A model generated the notes under the pieces. It was not told where the DNA came from. It saw nothing but the letters and a program-made list of their open reading frames with translations, and did no database searches. From IMG/VR virus record IMGVR_UViG_3300042540_000824, positions 1 to 43,986 of that record: a DNA stretch of 43,986 bases; one strand, written 5' to 3'. Shown piece by piece: positions 29,477 through 37,999 of the stretch (the first letter of the stretch is position 1; each line of letters starts with the position of its first letter). Both the position numbers and the translations under genes were made by a program. Source of the DNA: a virus.

Positions 29477-30079
29477 ATGGCCAAGCCCGACGGACGCATT
29501 GAAAAGGGCCAGCGGCTCGCGTCTGCGATCTCGGCGCGGGCGTGGAACCGGGCGCAGGATGCGGCGGATATTGTGCTGGGGGTGCGGCCAGGAATTGGGG
29601 CGGAGTCGCCGTCGCCTGCGCGATACGCAATAGTGGGAGGCATGGAGCTTGACTTATCTTTGCACACAGATGGGGATTATCCGCTTGGCACGGCGTTTGA
29701 AATCACCGACTGGAGGCATCCAAGCACTGCCGGGCAATCGCAAAACGAAGCCATCTTGCTTCATTTGGTTGGGAGGGTGGCAGAGCCAGAGCTACTCAAC
29801 ACACCGGAAACGGCTGCAACTATTTTTCCTAAGCCGTTTGCTGTGTCCGTTGAGCCGATATCTCAAGGAGCAACCACCGTGCGTGTCGCAGTAAGTGGGC
29901 TGGTGATTGCCCGAGTCCGGCGAATCAGCTCTATGCACAGATTTGTTTCCCTTCCCGTGGACAGAAACGGGCTGAATGTCACAGCAAACGGGGTTCTCGA
30001 AACCTCCGACGTTGGCTACGCGAGACTTATTGGTCTCCCGTCTGGCACCGCCCCTCAATACGCACTGATTGTTCTATGA
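29477..30079 (+). CDS. Tail-tip protein with a mosaic junction
   Basis: 200 residues. The N-terminal ~40 residues (AKPDGRIEKGQRLASAISAR then AWNRAQDAADIVLG) are G+C-rich like the upstream genes. From about codon 55 on the DNA becomes visibly AT-richer and the protein is unfamiliar and strand-rich (VSVEPISQGATTVRVAVSGL). This looks like a conserved attachment peptide joined to an exchangeable domain. It is coupled to the next gene by ATGA. Confidence 0.5.
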   Translation: MAKPDGRIEKGQRLASAISARAWNRAQDAADIVLGVRPGIGAESPSPARYAIVGGMELDLSLHTDGDYPLGTAFEITDWRHPSTAGQSQNEAILLHLVGRVAEPELLNTPETAATIFPKPFAVSVEPISQGATTVRVAVSGLVIARVRRISSMHRFVSLPVDRNGLNVTANGVLETSDVGYARLIGLPSGTAPQYALIVL

Positions 30080-32763
30080 GCGAATGGACCGCCCTTGCGT
30101 TGATGCGCGCAAGTACATACGGCGTGCATGTGGTGCGGCCAGTCGACACCGACACGCTGGTGCAATACGATTTTGTGCCAGATCCACATGCGTGGGGGCC
30201 TGCAAGGCCAATGCAAATCACTGCCACCATAGGAGTCGGCGGCGACACTTCTACATCTTATTGGGGCAAGGCGACGCTGATGCTGTCGGATGACTATCAG
30301 CGAACCAACACCGTCGCCGGGTCAGTGGAGTTCGTTCCGGTAACTCAGCAGCAAATTGAAAATATAACAAGCGCCTTTGCGACGATTTACCCACAGTCGG
30401 GATCTCTAAGTTCAGGCGTTATCGCTGTTCAGCAAATAGATACAGAAGCAAATCTGCTAGACCTGCAAGTCCCGACCAATGCCAGACATCAGGTCTTGTT
30501 GACGTTATCGGAAAACGGAACTGAGCTATGGCGTCGCGAAATTAATTCATTGATCGCGGTCGCCAACCACCTTCGGCTATGGGCGTTTCAGCCAGACGAG
30601 TCGCACGCCGGCCCGATAATTGGTTTTGGAATCTATGACAATGCAAACCAGGCCATTCATTGTTACCAATCCTCTGCCTTAAATTTCTTGCGGGCAGATG
30701 CCCTAGGGTTTTTGCCAAAAGCATTTTCCTCATTGAGCATTACCTACCCAGCAGGCCGAAGCCAAGGCACAGGCAATTTTTCACACAGCCCGGCCGCCTT
30801 TAACAGCCCAATTCGCGCCTACAGCGTTATAGAATCGGGCTCGACAGTGACGCGATGGGATATGCCGCTTGGCGATGTCCTCCTCGCCAGCTGCCAGTAT
30901 CAAGAGCCAAACGAAATAGGGACCTCTCAAAATCCCGCATTGCGTGGCAATGCGAGTCGTGCGATTCGGAATATTTCTAAGCCGTACTCTGGCGCAATAA
31001 ATGAAACTATTCCTTTTGGTTTTTTCCAAGCGGTCCGAGGGCAGGCCATTCGGTCGTCTGCTAATCTCGCTTCCTGCCTTTCGCATTTACCGGCAGAGTA
31101 CGACGAACGCTTAACCGTAAGAAAGCTGTTTGCCGTGCCGGTATCAAAAAGCCAAACGCATTGCCCGGCGTTAAAGTCGCCGGACAAGCCTGCTCAAGAC
31201 TTAAAAGTCGAGTTTAGGTTTGCCCCATTGGCAGCCGCCGGCACGGCGGCGGGCGATTTCCAGACATTTAGGGCAGCATTTAGCGGGAACACCCAAGTCG
31301 TTCAAAGTAGCGGCAGCGCCTCTGTTTCTCCGCAATCTGCACTCGCGTCTTACGTGGTTGTCAGGACTGCGACGACAGGACAGCACACCGTGACGATACA
31401 AGACGGCACATTTGTCGGGCAGTGGATGGAAATATCATTTGTTTGGTTCCCGCACTTGTTGTCCCAGGTAAGCGTTTCAATACAGGACAACCACGGTAAC
31501 ACGTTTGCATTTGCGCCGGTAACCTTGTATCGTGACATTAAATGCGTGCGCGTCGTTTGGAATGGCACGAACTGGATTGCAGATAGTGCCGTTGCGGGAA
31601 CGGGTTACGGTGGCGCGAACACGCTGGCTCTATTAAATCATGAGTTTTTGCTTGGGGTGACCAGCCCCTTGGCAGAGCAGTATGCGCCTGGGTCGTATCA
31701 CGGAGTAGATACAACTCCAAGAGAACTATTTAGGGTGCGCACGGCCACGGAAATTCCGCCTGAAGAGGTGCGATGGACTTCTTTGACAAATCGCAGCACT
31801 TTACCGCCAATTCGGTTTGCGGATTCACCGGCGTTAGTTTCTGACTTTGAAGGACTGACCCTGCGGGAGTTGGTGGCGCAGAAAATTAATGCCTTGAATT
31901 ACGAGCCTGTGCAGGCCGTGGTCGAGTTTTTTTTGGCCGGCAATGTTACATGGGAAACGCCGATTTTGATGTACGCATACTACGACAAGGTTTTCCTGGT
32001 CGAGAAAGTCCAGTGCTTCGCTACTGTGCAAGGTGTTTTCGAAAGTGAAGATACGGCGCAGAAGATTCAGCCTGCGGGCGGTTCCTCCGCAGTCAAATCG
32101 ACAAGTGGTAACCTTGATGCGTGGCAGTCAGGGAGTGGAAAGTCGTTATACGCAGATTCCGGGCGTGTGTTTGTATCGGGCTTGCTGGCAGTAGACATAG
32201 TTGTGCAGGCCGAAAACTTTGGCATTCACTGGGGCGGCGTATTGATAGGCCAAGAAAAGATATACTGGCCCAACGGCCCAGACCAAATATCTAGCATATC
32301 GGCGGCGCCCGGAACATTTATTAACACGTTTGACACTGGTACAATTACTGCTGCGCGGTGGTACATCAACCCACCATGTGTTGCGCGAGAGCACAGGTTT
32401 AGATTTACTGGTGACCTTACCTATTTGCCAGCCATTGATGCAGCCGGAAACTATTGGCTTGACCTGCCGATCCCTGCGTCGCCTCAATGGAGTGGGCCAA
32501 GTATCGCGCCGATGGAAAAGCGACGTGTGTGCTACCAATTCTTTGCGACACTCACACCAAGCCAGGCGAATGAGTTGGCAAACAACGGCTTTGTGGATGT
32601 GCCTATCGACACAACGCATTCAAGCGTCAGCCTGCAGCCCCGATCTGGAACGTCCTTAGATGGCACCTGCTCACTTCTTATTGTCGGCAAGCAGTTTGGC
32701 ACGGGTGCTGATTTTCCTGGCAGGAATGTCGGCATTTCTGGCACAGTGCGTATTTCTCTCTAG
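30076..32763 (+). CDS. Large putative receptor-binding protein
   Basis: 895 residues, no recognisable enzyme motif. Rich in Ser, Thr, Asn and Gln with many predicted strands; the end GRNVGISGTVRISL resembles the strand endings of other virion proteins here. Hand counts give 66 of 120 G+C at 31021-31140 against 42 of 60 at 32881-32940 in the next gene, so the gene differs in composition from its flanks. Size, position at the end of the tail block and mosaic composition fit a receptor-binding or tail-tip protein acquired by exchange. A capsule-degrading enzyme is possible but not shown. Confidence 0.5.
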   Translation: MSEWTALALMRASTYGVHVVRPVDTDTLVQYDFVPDPHAWGPARPMQITATIGVGGDTSTSYWGKATLMLSDDYQRTNTVAGSVEFVPVTQQQIENITSAFATIYPQSGSLSSGVIAVQQIDTEANLLDLQVPTNARHQVLLTLSENGTELWRREINSLIAVANHLRLWAFQPDESHAGPIIGFGIYDNANQAIHCYQSSALNFLRADALGFLPKAFSSLSITYPAGRSQGTGNFSHSPAAFNSPIRAYSVIESGSTVTRWDMPLGDVLLASCQYQEPNEIGTSQNPALRGNASRAIRNISKPYSGAINETIPFGFFQAVRGQAIRSSANLASCLSHLPAEYDERLTVRKLFAVPVSKSQTHCPALKSPDKPAQDLKVEFRFAPLAAAGTAAGDFQTFRAAFSGNTQVVQSSGSASVSPQSALASYVVVRTATTGQHTVTIQDGTFVGQWMEISFVWFPHLLSQVSVSIQDNHGNTFAFAPVTLYRDIKCVRVVWNGTNWIADSAVAGTGYGGANTLALLNHEFLLGVTSPLAEQYAPGSYHGVDTTPRELFRVRTATEIPPEEVRWTSLTNRSTLPPIRFADSPALVSDFEGLTLRELVAQKINALNYEPVQAVVEFFLAGNVTWETPILMYAYYDKVFLVEKVQCFATVQGVFESEDTAQKIQPAGGSSAVKSTSGNLDAWQSGSGKSLYADSGRVFVSGLLAVDIVVQAENFGIHWGGVLIGQEKIYWPNGPDQISSISAAPGTFINTFDTGTITAARWYINPPCVAREHRFRFTGDLTYLPAIDAAGNYWLDLPIPASPQWSGPSIAPMEKRRVCYQFFATLTPSQANELANNGFVDVPIDTTHSSVSLQPRSGTSLDGTCSLLIVGKQFGTGADFPGRNVGISGTVRISL

Positions 32764-32809
32764 CCCCACCCCCTCCGGCCCTGCCGCCCACTAGCCGAAA
32801 ATCCCGGCT
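32764..32809. promoter_or_regulatory. Gap with CCCCACCCCCT and CCTGCC-N5-CTAG motifs
   Basis: CCCCACCCCCT (32764-32774) directly follows a stop codon; CCTGCC (32780-32785) and CTAG (32791-32794) follow. The layout repeats that of the gap at 24426 and separates the tail block from the next gene group. Confidence 0.35.
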
Positions 32810-33751
32810 ATGGACGACGCCACTCTGGCCCATCTGTTCCGCGAGGCCCTCCGCGACCGCCTCGCCAGCCTGCCGGTGATGCTGCCGGCCATCCGCCATA
32901 GCCGCGGCATCGTCACGACCGCCGGCGGCGATCTCTACTTCCGCCTGGCGTGGCACCTGCTGACCTGCCTGCGGGGCATCGGCTGCAAGCTGCCGATCGA
33001 GGTGTGGACGCTCGGCGACTCCGAGATGGACCCTGTCCAGCAGCAGCTGCTCGAGCAGTGGGACGGCGTCACGGTCGTCGCCCTTGACCAATACTGTCAG
33101 ACCCACGGCATCACGCCCCGCAAGCCGCTGGGCGGCTGGGAGCTCAAGGCTTTCGCCATGCGGCATAGCGAGTTTGCCGAGGCGATGTTTCTCGACGCCG
33201 ACAACGTGCCGACGAGCGACCCCACCTACCTTTTCCATGACCTGGCCTACCAGCGGCGCGGGGCCATGTTTTGGCCCGACCTCCCACCGCAGCGTCCGCG
33301 GGCCGAGTGGATCCCCGAGGCCGCCTGGGCGGCGGTGGGAATGTCCCACCGGACAGCCCGCCCCTTTGAGAGTGGGCAGATGCTGGTCAACCGCCAGCGG
33401 TGCCTGCAGGCCCTCGACCTCGCGTGGTTTCTCAACGACTGGTCAGACCGGATGTACCAAGTCGTCTACGGAGACAAGGATACGTTTTTGTTGGCGTGGC
33501 ACCTGCTCGGCCAGGCCTACCACATGCCCGCCAGAAGCCCGCGATGGTACGCCCCGGCAATCCACCAGCACGACTCCGATGGCCGCGTCTGCTTTCAGCA
33601 CGCCTGCGGGGCGAAGGCCGACCTGGCTGCCGGTCGCATCGTCAAGAGTCTCGTAACGCGACGCTACTCACCCGATGCGGCTGCGGATTTGCAGCGGCGC
33701 ACGGCTCAAATCGGCATTTCAGGGCCGACGCATCTCCGCAGAATGGATTGA
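32810..33751 (+). CDS. Glycosyltransferase, alpha-mannosyltransferase-like
   Basis: 313 residues. GIVTTAGGDLYFRLAWHLLT, IEVWTLGDSEMDP, GGWELKAFAMRHSEFAEAMF and LDADNVPTSDPTYLF (with the D-x-D metal site) have the order of the MNN1/GT71-type nucleotide-sugar transferases (Mannosyl_trans3). Later QMLVNRQRCLQALDLAWFLN and GDKDTFLLAWHLLGQAYHMP complete the pattern. It would move a sugar to a glycan or protein. It is separate from the glycan genes at 20.6-23.3 kb, giving the phage two glycosyltransferases of different fold subfamilies. Confidence 0.75.
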   Translation: MDDATLAHLFREALRDRLASLPVMLPAIRHSRGIVTTAGGDLYFRLAWHLLTCLRGIGCKLPIEVWTLGDSEMDPVQQQLLEQWDGVTVVALDQYCQTHGITPRKPLGGWELKAFAMRHSEFAEAMFLDADNVPTSDPTYLFHDLAYQRRGAMFWPDLPPQRPRAEWIPEAAWAAVGMSHRTARPFESGQMLVNRQRCLQALDLAWFLNDWSDRMYQVVYGDKDTFLLAWHLLGQAYHMPARSPRWYAPAIHQHDSDGRVCFQHACGAKADLAAGRIVKSLVTRRYSPDAAADLQRRTAQIGISGPTHLRRMD

Positions 33752-33754
33752 GCC

Positions 33755-34033
33755 ATGAGAAAGCGCAGACGGCGAACGGTCTACATCGCCGGCCAGCGGT
33801 GGAAGGTGCACTGGGAGTGCCGGCTGAAGGGTGCCTACGGCGTCTGCGACTACGAGACCAAAACGATCCGCCTGCGGGCGGGCATGGACCACGCCGATCT
33901 CGTCGACACGATCCTCCACGAAATGATCCACGCCCGTTGGCCCGACCTGTCGGAGGATGCCGTCTGTGATTTCAGCGAAACGGTGACCGGTTTTCTTGAC
34001 GCCTGTGGTTTGCTGCAACCAGAGGAGGACTGA
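33755..34033 (+). CDS. Small SprT-like zinc metalloprotease
   Basis: 92 residues. HEMIH at 55-59 (in ADLVDTILHEMIHARWPDLS) is an HEXXH zinc site, and the strand before it (GVCDYETKTIRLRAG) matches SprT/WSS1-like minimal zincins. The basic start (MRKRRRRTVYI) may bind DNA or RNA. A third zinc ligand could come from the later Glu-rich helix (EDAVCDFSETV). Relatives remove DNA-protein crosslinks; in a phage it might instead process virion or host proteins. Confidence 0.65.
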   Translation: MRKRRRRTVYIAGQRWKVHWECRLKGAYGVCDYETKTIRLRAGMDHADLVDTILHEMIHARWPDLSEDAVCDFSETVTGFLDACGLLQPEED

Positions 34034-34036
34034 CGC

Positions 34037-34288
34037 ATGGGCAAGGGCAAGACGCTGGCGGAGGCCGTGATGGCCCGCGTCAGACCGAGCCGCCGCGGGT
34101 TCAAGAGCTGGTTTGACCGCCTGTCGCCAGAGGTGCAGGCCGAGCTTGAACTCGTGCGGTCGCAGTTCGACCACAAGATTCACGAAAAGCGTGGCTACGC
34201 CCGTGCCATCGTGGACGAGATGGCAGCCCGTGGCATCCAGACCAGCGGCATCCAAGGCGTCATTGCATGGCTCAACAAAAACGGTTAG
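34037..34288 (+). CDS. 83-residue helical hypothetical protein
   Basis: AGGAGG stands ten bases before the ATG. Basic N-terminus (AEAVMARVRPSRRGFKSWFD) then helical SPEVQAELELVRSQFDHKIH and RAIVDEMAARGIQTSGIQGV, ending IAWLNKNG. The last 40 residues look like a small helix-turn-helix, so DNA binding is possible. It overlaps the next gene by 22 bases. Confidence 0.5.
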   Translation: MGKGKTLAEAVMARVRPSRRGFKSWFDRLSPEVQAELELVRSQFDHKIHEKRGYARAIVDEMAARGIQTSGIQGVIAWLNKNG

Positions 34289-35463
34289 CAGAGGCGGTGG
34301 CTGAGAGGCTGCCGCCCCCGAAGGCCGACGCACCTACCGAGCAGGTGACGCAGCGGCACGAGGGCGACGTGCTCGAGGCCCGCAGCACAAGCCGCAAGAT
34401 CAAGACAGTCGAAGACCTGCTCGCCCACATCGAGGCCGACATGACCCGCTACGAGGTGGCGGCGAGCGAGGCCACGAAGTGGGAGGTGGGCACCAGCGAC
34501 GGCAAGGGCGGCACCACCGTCACCGAGTTGCACCGCGTCTTCGTGCGACTCAAACCCAAGGCCGGGCCCACGACCCGAGAAGTGGTCGACGCCATGATCG
34601 CCGGGGCCAAGGGCATCGCCCGGCCCAAGGTCAAAAAGACCAGGGCCACCAAGGCCGAGAGCTTTGCCGTGCTCGTCGTCGCGGACACACATTTTGGCAA
34701 GTATGCCTGGAGCGAGGGCACAGGCCACGACGACTACGATCTCGCCATCGCCGCCGACAGGGTGGCCGCGGCCTCGGGTCGCCTGCTCGACACGCTCGCC
34801 GCCTACAAGCCCGGCCGGGTGCTGGTGGCATACCTCGGCGACCTGTTTCACGCCGACACGCCGGGGCTCACCACGACCGGCGGCACGCCCCTGGCGGGCA
34901 GCACCGACGGCCGCCTCCAGAAGATGATAGGCATGGGGTGCGACTCGTTGCTCGCCATCGTCGAGAAGGCCGCCGGCATCGCTCCCACCGACGCACTGGT
35001 CGTCAACGGCAATCACGACGAGACGCTGTCGTGGGCATTCCAAAGAATCTTGGCCGAGCGGTTTCGCAACGATGGCCGAGTCGCCGTGTCAGGGGCCTAC
35101 ACGGGTCGGCAATACATCACGTACGGCCGCAACCTGCTGGGGTTTGCTCACGGCCACAAGGCGAAGAAGAAGCTGCCGCAGGTGATGGCGCTAGAGCAGC
35201 CGGCCGCGTGGAGCCTCTGCCCGTATCGCGAGTGGCACACGGGCCACCTCCACCACCAATCGGCGGAGTGGAGCCGGCCGATTGAAACGATTGAGGGCGT
35301 GCTCGTGCGGATTGCGCCGTCGCTCTCGCCGCCCGACGATTACCACGCGGTCAACGGCTGGGTGGGACAGCGCGAGGCGATGGAGGCTTTCGTCTATGAC
35401 GCCGCCGGCGGGCTGTCGGCCATGCACGTGGCAGGCCCTCGCATGGGAGGCAGCCATGAGTGA
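34267..35463 (+). CDS. Metallophosphoesterase (calcineurin-like)
   Basis: 398 residues. Residues ~135-345 contain the full set of metal-binding motifs: DTHFG (140-144), YLGDLFH with Asp192, NGNHDE (247-252), and GHLHH (326-330). The N-terminal ~130 residues are a charged helical region. Enzymes of this group include Mre11/SbcD-type nucleases and phosphodiesterases. Its neighbours (zinc protease, nucleotide pyrophosphatase-like) suggest nucleic-acid or nucleotide metabolism. The start lies inside the previous gene, so they are co-translated. Confidence 0.75.
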   Translation: MAQQKRLAEAVAERLPPPKADAPTEQVTQRHEGDVLEARSTSRKIKTVEDLLAHIEADMTRYEVAASEATKWEVGTSDGKGGTTVTELHRVFVRLKPKAGPTTREVVDAMIAGAKGIARPKVKKTRATKAESFAVLVVADTHFGKYAWSEGTGHDDYDLAIAADRVAAASGRLLDTLAAYKPGRVLVAYLGDLFHADTPGLTTTGGTPLAGSTDGRLQKMIGMGCDSLLAIVEKAAGIAPTDALVVNGNHDETLSWAFQRILAERFRNDGRVAVSGAYTGRQYITYGRNLLGFAHGHKAKKKLPQVMALEQPAAWSLCPYREWHTGHLHHQSAEWSRPIETIEGVLVRIAPSLSPPDDYHAVNGWVGQREAMEAFVYDAAGGLSAMHVAGPRMGGSHE

Positions 35464-36100
35464 GCGCCTCACGCCCGAGTACCTCAACGAGGTGCGACAG
35501 CGAAAGAACAAATACATGGGCCAGTGGACCGGCACCGCCGGGTCGCTCGCCGCTGACTGCCATCGGTTGTTGACGGAAAGGGAATTGCTACTCAAGGAGC
35601 TCAGAGAAATGCAGGACGAACTCGACACACTTCCACGCGCCGCCCATGCCGCCCTCGAGGTGGGACCGGTGGGCATCACCAGCACCGACGACATTCCGGT
35701 CGATTGGATTTTGCGGGGCGAGCGGGCCCTGAAGGATGGCCGGCATGACGAGCCGGAACGGCGGCCGCTGGGTGCGGCGGTGATTCACGACGACGGCCTG
35801 CGGCCAGGATCGCGTGAGTTTATTGACGTGCTCGACGAGCTGCGCGAGTTACATCTCAAAAAAACGCGAGATTATGGGGAAGACCAAGACGCACTCGCCA
35901 ACATTCGCAACGGTGCTGATGTCGTTGCCATCGACGCTTGGAAGGCGTGCCTGATTCGCATGGCCGACAAAATGCAGCGGCTCAAGGCAGCCTGCCACAA
36001 CGGCCGCGTGGAATTTGACGGCATCCCCGACACCTTGATGGATCTCGCGGCCTATAGCGTGATCAGCCTGGTTCTCTACCGCGAAACCCAGCGGCCATAG
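35456..36100 (+). CDS. MazG-like / all-alpha NTP pyrophosphohydrolase family protein
   Basis: 214 residues from an ATG overlapping the previous stop region. N-terminal third is a coiled coil (LAADCHRLLTERELLLKELR). Residues ~120-210 are helical with DVLDELRELHLKKTRDYGED, WKACLIRMADKMQRLKAACH, then DGIPDTLMDLAAYSVISLVL, the arrangement of phage proteins distantly related to MazG/dUTPase-type NTP pyrophosphatases. An EDxxDxxxx-type metal site is only partly evident (LMDLAAY). It may trim the nucleotide pool or affect ppGpp-type signalling. Confidence 0.5.
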   Translation: MSERLTPEYLNEVRQRKNKYMGQWTGTAGSLAADCHRLLTERELLLKELREMQDELDTLPRAAHAALEVGPVGITSTDDIPVDWILRGERALKDGRHDEPERRPLGAAVIHDDGLRPGSREFIDVLDELRELHLKKTRDYGEDQDALANIRNGADVVAIDAWKACLIRMADKMQRLKAACHNGRVEFDGIPDTLMDLAAYSVISLVLYRETQRP

Positions 36101-36151
36101 CCCCTGCCCGCCGGCGCCCTGCCACGGCACGCTAGACGGTCGGAGGCTGAC
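36101..36151. promoter_or_regulatory. Gap with CCTGCC-N8-CTAG motif
   Basis: CCTGCC (36118-36123) and CTAG (36132-36135) repeat the pair seen at 24445 and 32780. CGGAGG before the GTG at 36152 is the next ribosome site. The motif again stands between gene blocks. Confidence 0.3.
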
Positions 36152-36385
36152 GTGATCGCGGCATCGCATTTCCGGCGTGGCGGAGCAGACGGGCGCGAGC
36201 CACTCGCAGCCCCGGAAGAGATTCTGTCGATCGCCAAAAACTACACGCCCTCGCAACAGTATTGGGGCAAGTTCACGAGCCGCCCGCCCAAGCGATTGAG
36301 CAAGGCCGACATCGCCCTGACGGCGTTTCGCCTGGGCGTCAAGCCGTCCGCCCTGCGCCGAGCCATCGAGCTGGGGATGATCTAA
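36152..36385 (+). CDS. 77-residue hypothetical protein
   Basis: GTG start with CGGAGG upstream. The C-terminal half (LSKADIALTAFRLGVKPSAL then RRAIELGMI) resembles a helix-turn-helix; the N-terminal half is a loose, basic region (REPLAAPEEILSIAKNYTPS). No family recognised. Stop directly abuts the next ATG. Confidence 0.45.
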   Translation: MIAASHFRRGGADGREPLAAPEEILSIAKNYTPSQQYWGKFTSRPPKRLSKADIALTAFRLGVKPSALRRAIELGMI

Positions 36386-36922
36386 ATGGCCGATACCCTC
36401 ACCGATGTGCTCGTGGGCCGTGTGCAGACCAGCCTGACCTGGACTCGCACCGACACGCAGGAGGTCGGCAGCGTCACCAACCGCAAGACGCAGGCAGGCA
36501 CCTACAACATCACCGATGGCGACGGCCCAGGGCAGGCTGATCTCGTGTTCGCCGACCAGCGGACGATCGGGGCCAACCAGGTCGAGGAGTTTGACCTTCT
36601 CAACCTGTCGCAGCAGGCCCTCGACGTTTCGGTCCCGTTCGTCTTCCGCCAGCTGCGGGTGATCAGGATCGTCAACGAATCGACCACGGCCGGCCGCCGG
36701 CTGCTCGTGGGCGTGGACCCCGGCCGGCCGACGGCGGTATATGCGGCCGAGGTCGGGCCGGGCTCCGAGTGGATCGCCGTCAACCAGACCGACGCCTGGG
36801 AGGTGACGAGCGACAACAGCGTGATCAGGATCGCCAACCCCAACGCGGCGAGCGTCACCTACTCGCTCTACCTAATCGGGACCAGCGTGGCCGCCGCCGG
36901 CGGGTCTGGAGGGAGCGGCTGA
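36386..36922 (+). CDS. Beta-rich structural-type protein A
   Basis: 178 residues. TLTDVLVGRVQTSLTWTRTD, then VEEFDLLNLSQQALDVSVPF, FRQLRVIRIVNESTTAGRRL, ending in a Gly/Ser tail. Composition and strand pattern are like those of phage decoration or tail-fibre accessory proteins. The next protein has a similar plan (NAS and ITN strand ends, 'ETVDLEALPL' against 'EEFDLLNL'), so they may be distant paralogues. Confidence 0.5.
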   Translation: MADTLTDVLVGRVQTSLTWTRTDTQEVGSVTNRKTQAGTYNITDGDGPGQADLVFADQRTIGANQVEEFDLLNLSQQALDVSVPFVFRQLRVIRIVNESTTAGRRLLVGVDPGRPTAVYAAEVGPGSEWIAVNQTDAWEVTSDNSVIRIANPNAASVTYSLYLIGTSVAAAGGSGGSG

Positions 36923-37386
36923 TGGCTACCACGTTCTCCCTCACTGGCTCGCTGCGGTTGACGCCGAAGGTCGTCGACACGCTCAACCTCACCGATGTCA
37001 CAGACACGACCGCGATCAACCAGTCGATCACGCTGCTAGACGGCACAGGCGCCGACCAGGCCAACCGCTACTGGAAGGACGTGGTGACGGTGGCGGCCAG
37101 CACGACCGAGACGGTCGACCTCGAGGCCCTGCCGCTCAACGTGTTTGGCGGCACGGGCACGCTCGACTTGGTGAAACAGAAGGTCGTTTACATCCGAAAC
37201 CTGTCGGCCACCACGGCGGTCACGGTGGCCCTCGGCACAAGCCTCACGGCGCTCTTGGGCCCCGGCGGCGTGCTCTACGCCACGAAGCCTGACGCCACGG
37301 GCTGGGGCGAGGACGACCTGACGATCACCAATGCCGGCGGCGCGGCCGTCGATGTCGAGATCCACCTCTGCGGAGTGAAGGCATGA
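36922..37386 (+). CDS. Beta-rich structural-type protein B
   Basis: 154 residues from a TGATG overlap. SLTGSLRLTPKVVDTLNLTD, then ETVDLEALPLNVFGGTGTLD, VVYIRNLSATTAVTVALGTS and LTITNAGGAAVDVEIHLCGV. Small beta-sandwich, probably a virion accessory protein. It is coupled by ATGA to the first membrane-associated gene, so structural and candidate lysis genes share a transcript. Confidence 0.5.
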   Translation: MATTFSLTGSLRLTPKVVDTLNLTDVTDTTAINQSITLLDGTGADQANRYWKDVVTVAASTTETVDLEALPLNVFGGTGTLDLVKQKVVYIRNLSATTAVTVALGTSLTALLGPGGVLYATKPDATGWGEDDLTITNAGGAAVDVEIHLCGVKA

Positions 37387-37757
37387 TTTCCAGCGGACCC
37401 ATCGCAGCGACGCAGGACCTAATCAGCGTCAAACAGAAGGTGGCGGCCTTCATTGTCACCGCCAAGGAAAAGGCGTCCGACGGCCTGTCGGTCTCTGAGT
37501 TTGCCGAGCTCACCGTGGCCCTGCTGCGAGTGGTGATGGCGGCCGTCGACAGCCTGCCCGACGACGGCGCCCAGAAGAAAGCGTGGGTGCTCGATGCTGT
37601 CGGCCTGCTCTTCGACTCGCTCGCCGACAAGGCGATCCCAACCGTGGCCTGGCCGATCTGGTTTGTGGTCCGCGGGTCGGTGCGGTCGCTCGTGCTCATG
37701 GCCGCGGCCGGTGCGATCGAGTCCATGTTGCCGCTCATTCGGAGGACTGCCCAGTGA
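37383..37757 (+). CDS. Membrane-associated protein, holin candidate 1
   Basis: 124 residues. A long helical first half (VSEFAELTVALLRVVMAAVD) leads to a hydrophobic second half (VAWPIWFVVRGSVRSLVLMA, then AAGAIESMLPLI) and a basic end (RRTAQ). One or two membrane passes and position before a secreted protease fit a holin or pinholin-like role. No sequence family recognised. Confidence 0.45.
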   Translation: MISSGPIAATQDLISVKQKVAAFIVTAKEKASDGLSVSEFAELTVALLRVVMAAVDSLPDDGAQKKAWVLDAVGLLFDSLADKAIPTVAWPIWFVVRGSVRSLVLMAAAGAIESMLPLIRRTAQ

Positions 37758-37999
37758 TTTCGTCGCTACTCGTCGGGTCCGCCCTGCTGCTCCTCTTCTC
37801 GCCGTGGATGCTGAAGGCCGGGGCCAGCCTGCTCACGACGCCGTCGGTCCCAAGGCCAGCCGTCATTGGCTATCAGAAGGCCATGGCTGACTTGGCGAGC
37901 GTGCGGCGGCGACTTGTCGACACCAAGACGCTCGACGACGCCACCAAGAAGGCGATCGACACTCTGACGCTTGCCCTGGTGGCAGGGAGCGACCAATGA
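37754..37999 (+). CDS. Small membrane protein, holin candidate 2
   Basis: 81 residues from a GTG overlapping the previous stop. N-terminal membrane segment (about 3-25, SSLLVGSALLLLFSPWMLKA) then a basic helix (YQKAMADLASVRRRLVDTKT) and a helical end. One-pass anchor with a cytoplasmic or periplasmic helix. Ends in an ATGA overlap with the next gene. Confidence 0.5.
   Translation: MISSLLVGSALLLLFSPWMLKAGASLLTTPSVPRPAVIGYQKAMADLASVRRRLVDTKTLDDATKKAIDTLTLALVAGSDQ

Noticed and set aside
36152-36385. Small terminase subunit
   Set aside because: Helix-turn-helix-like end only, and 28 kb away from the large subunit; the 5138 gene is a better placed candidate.
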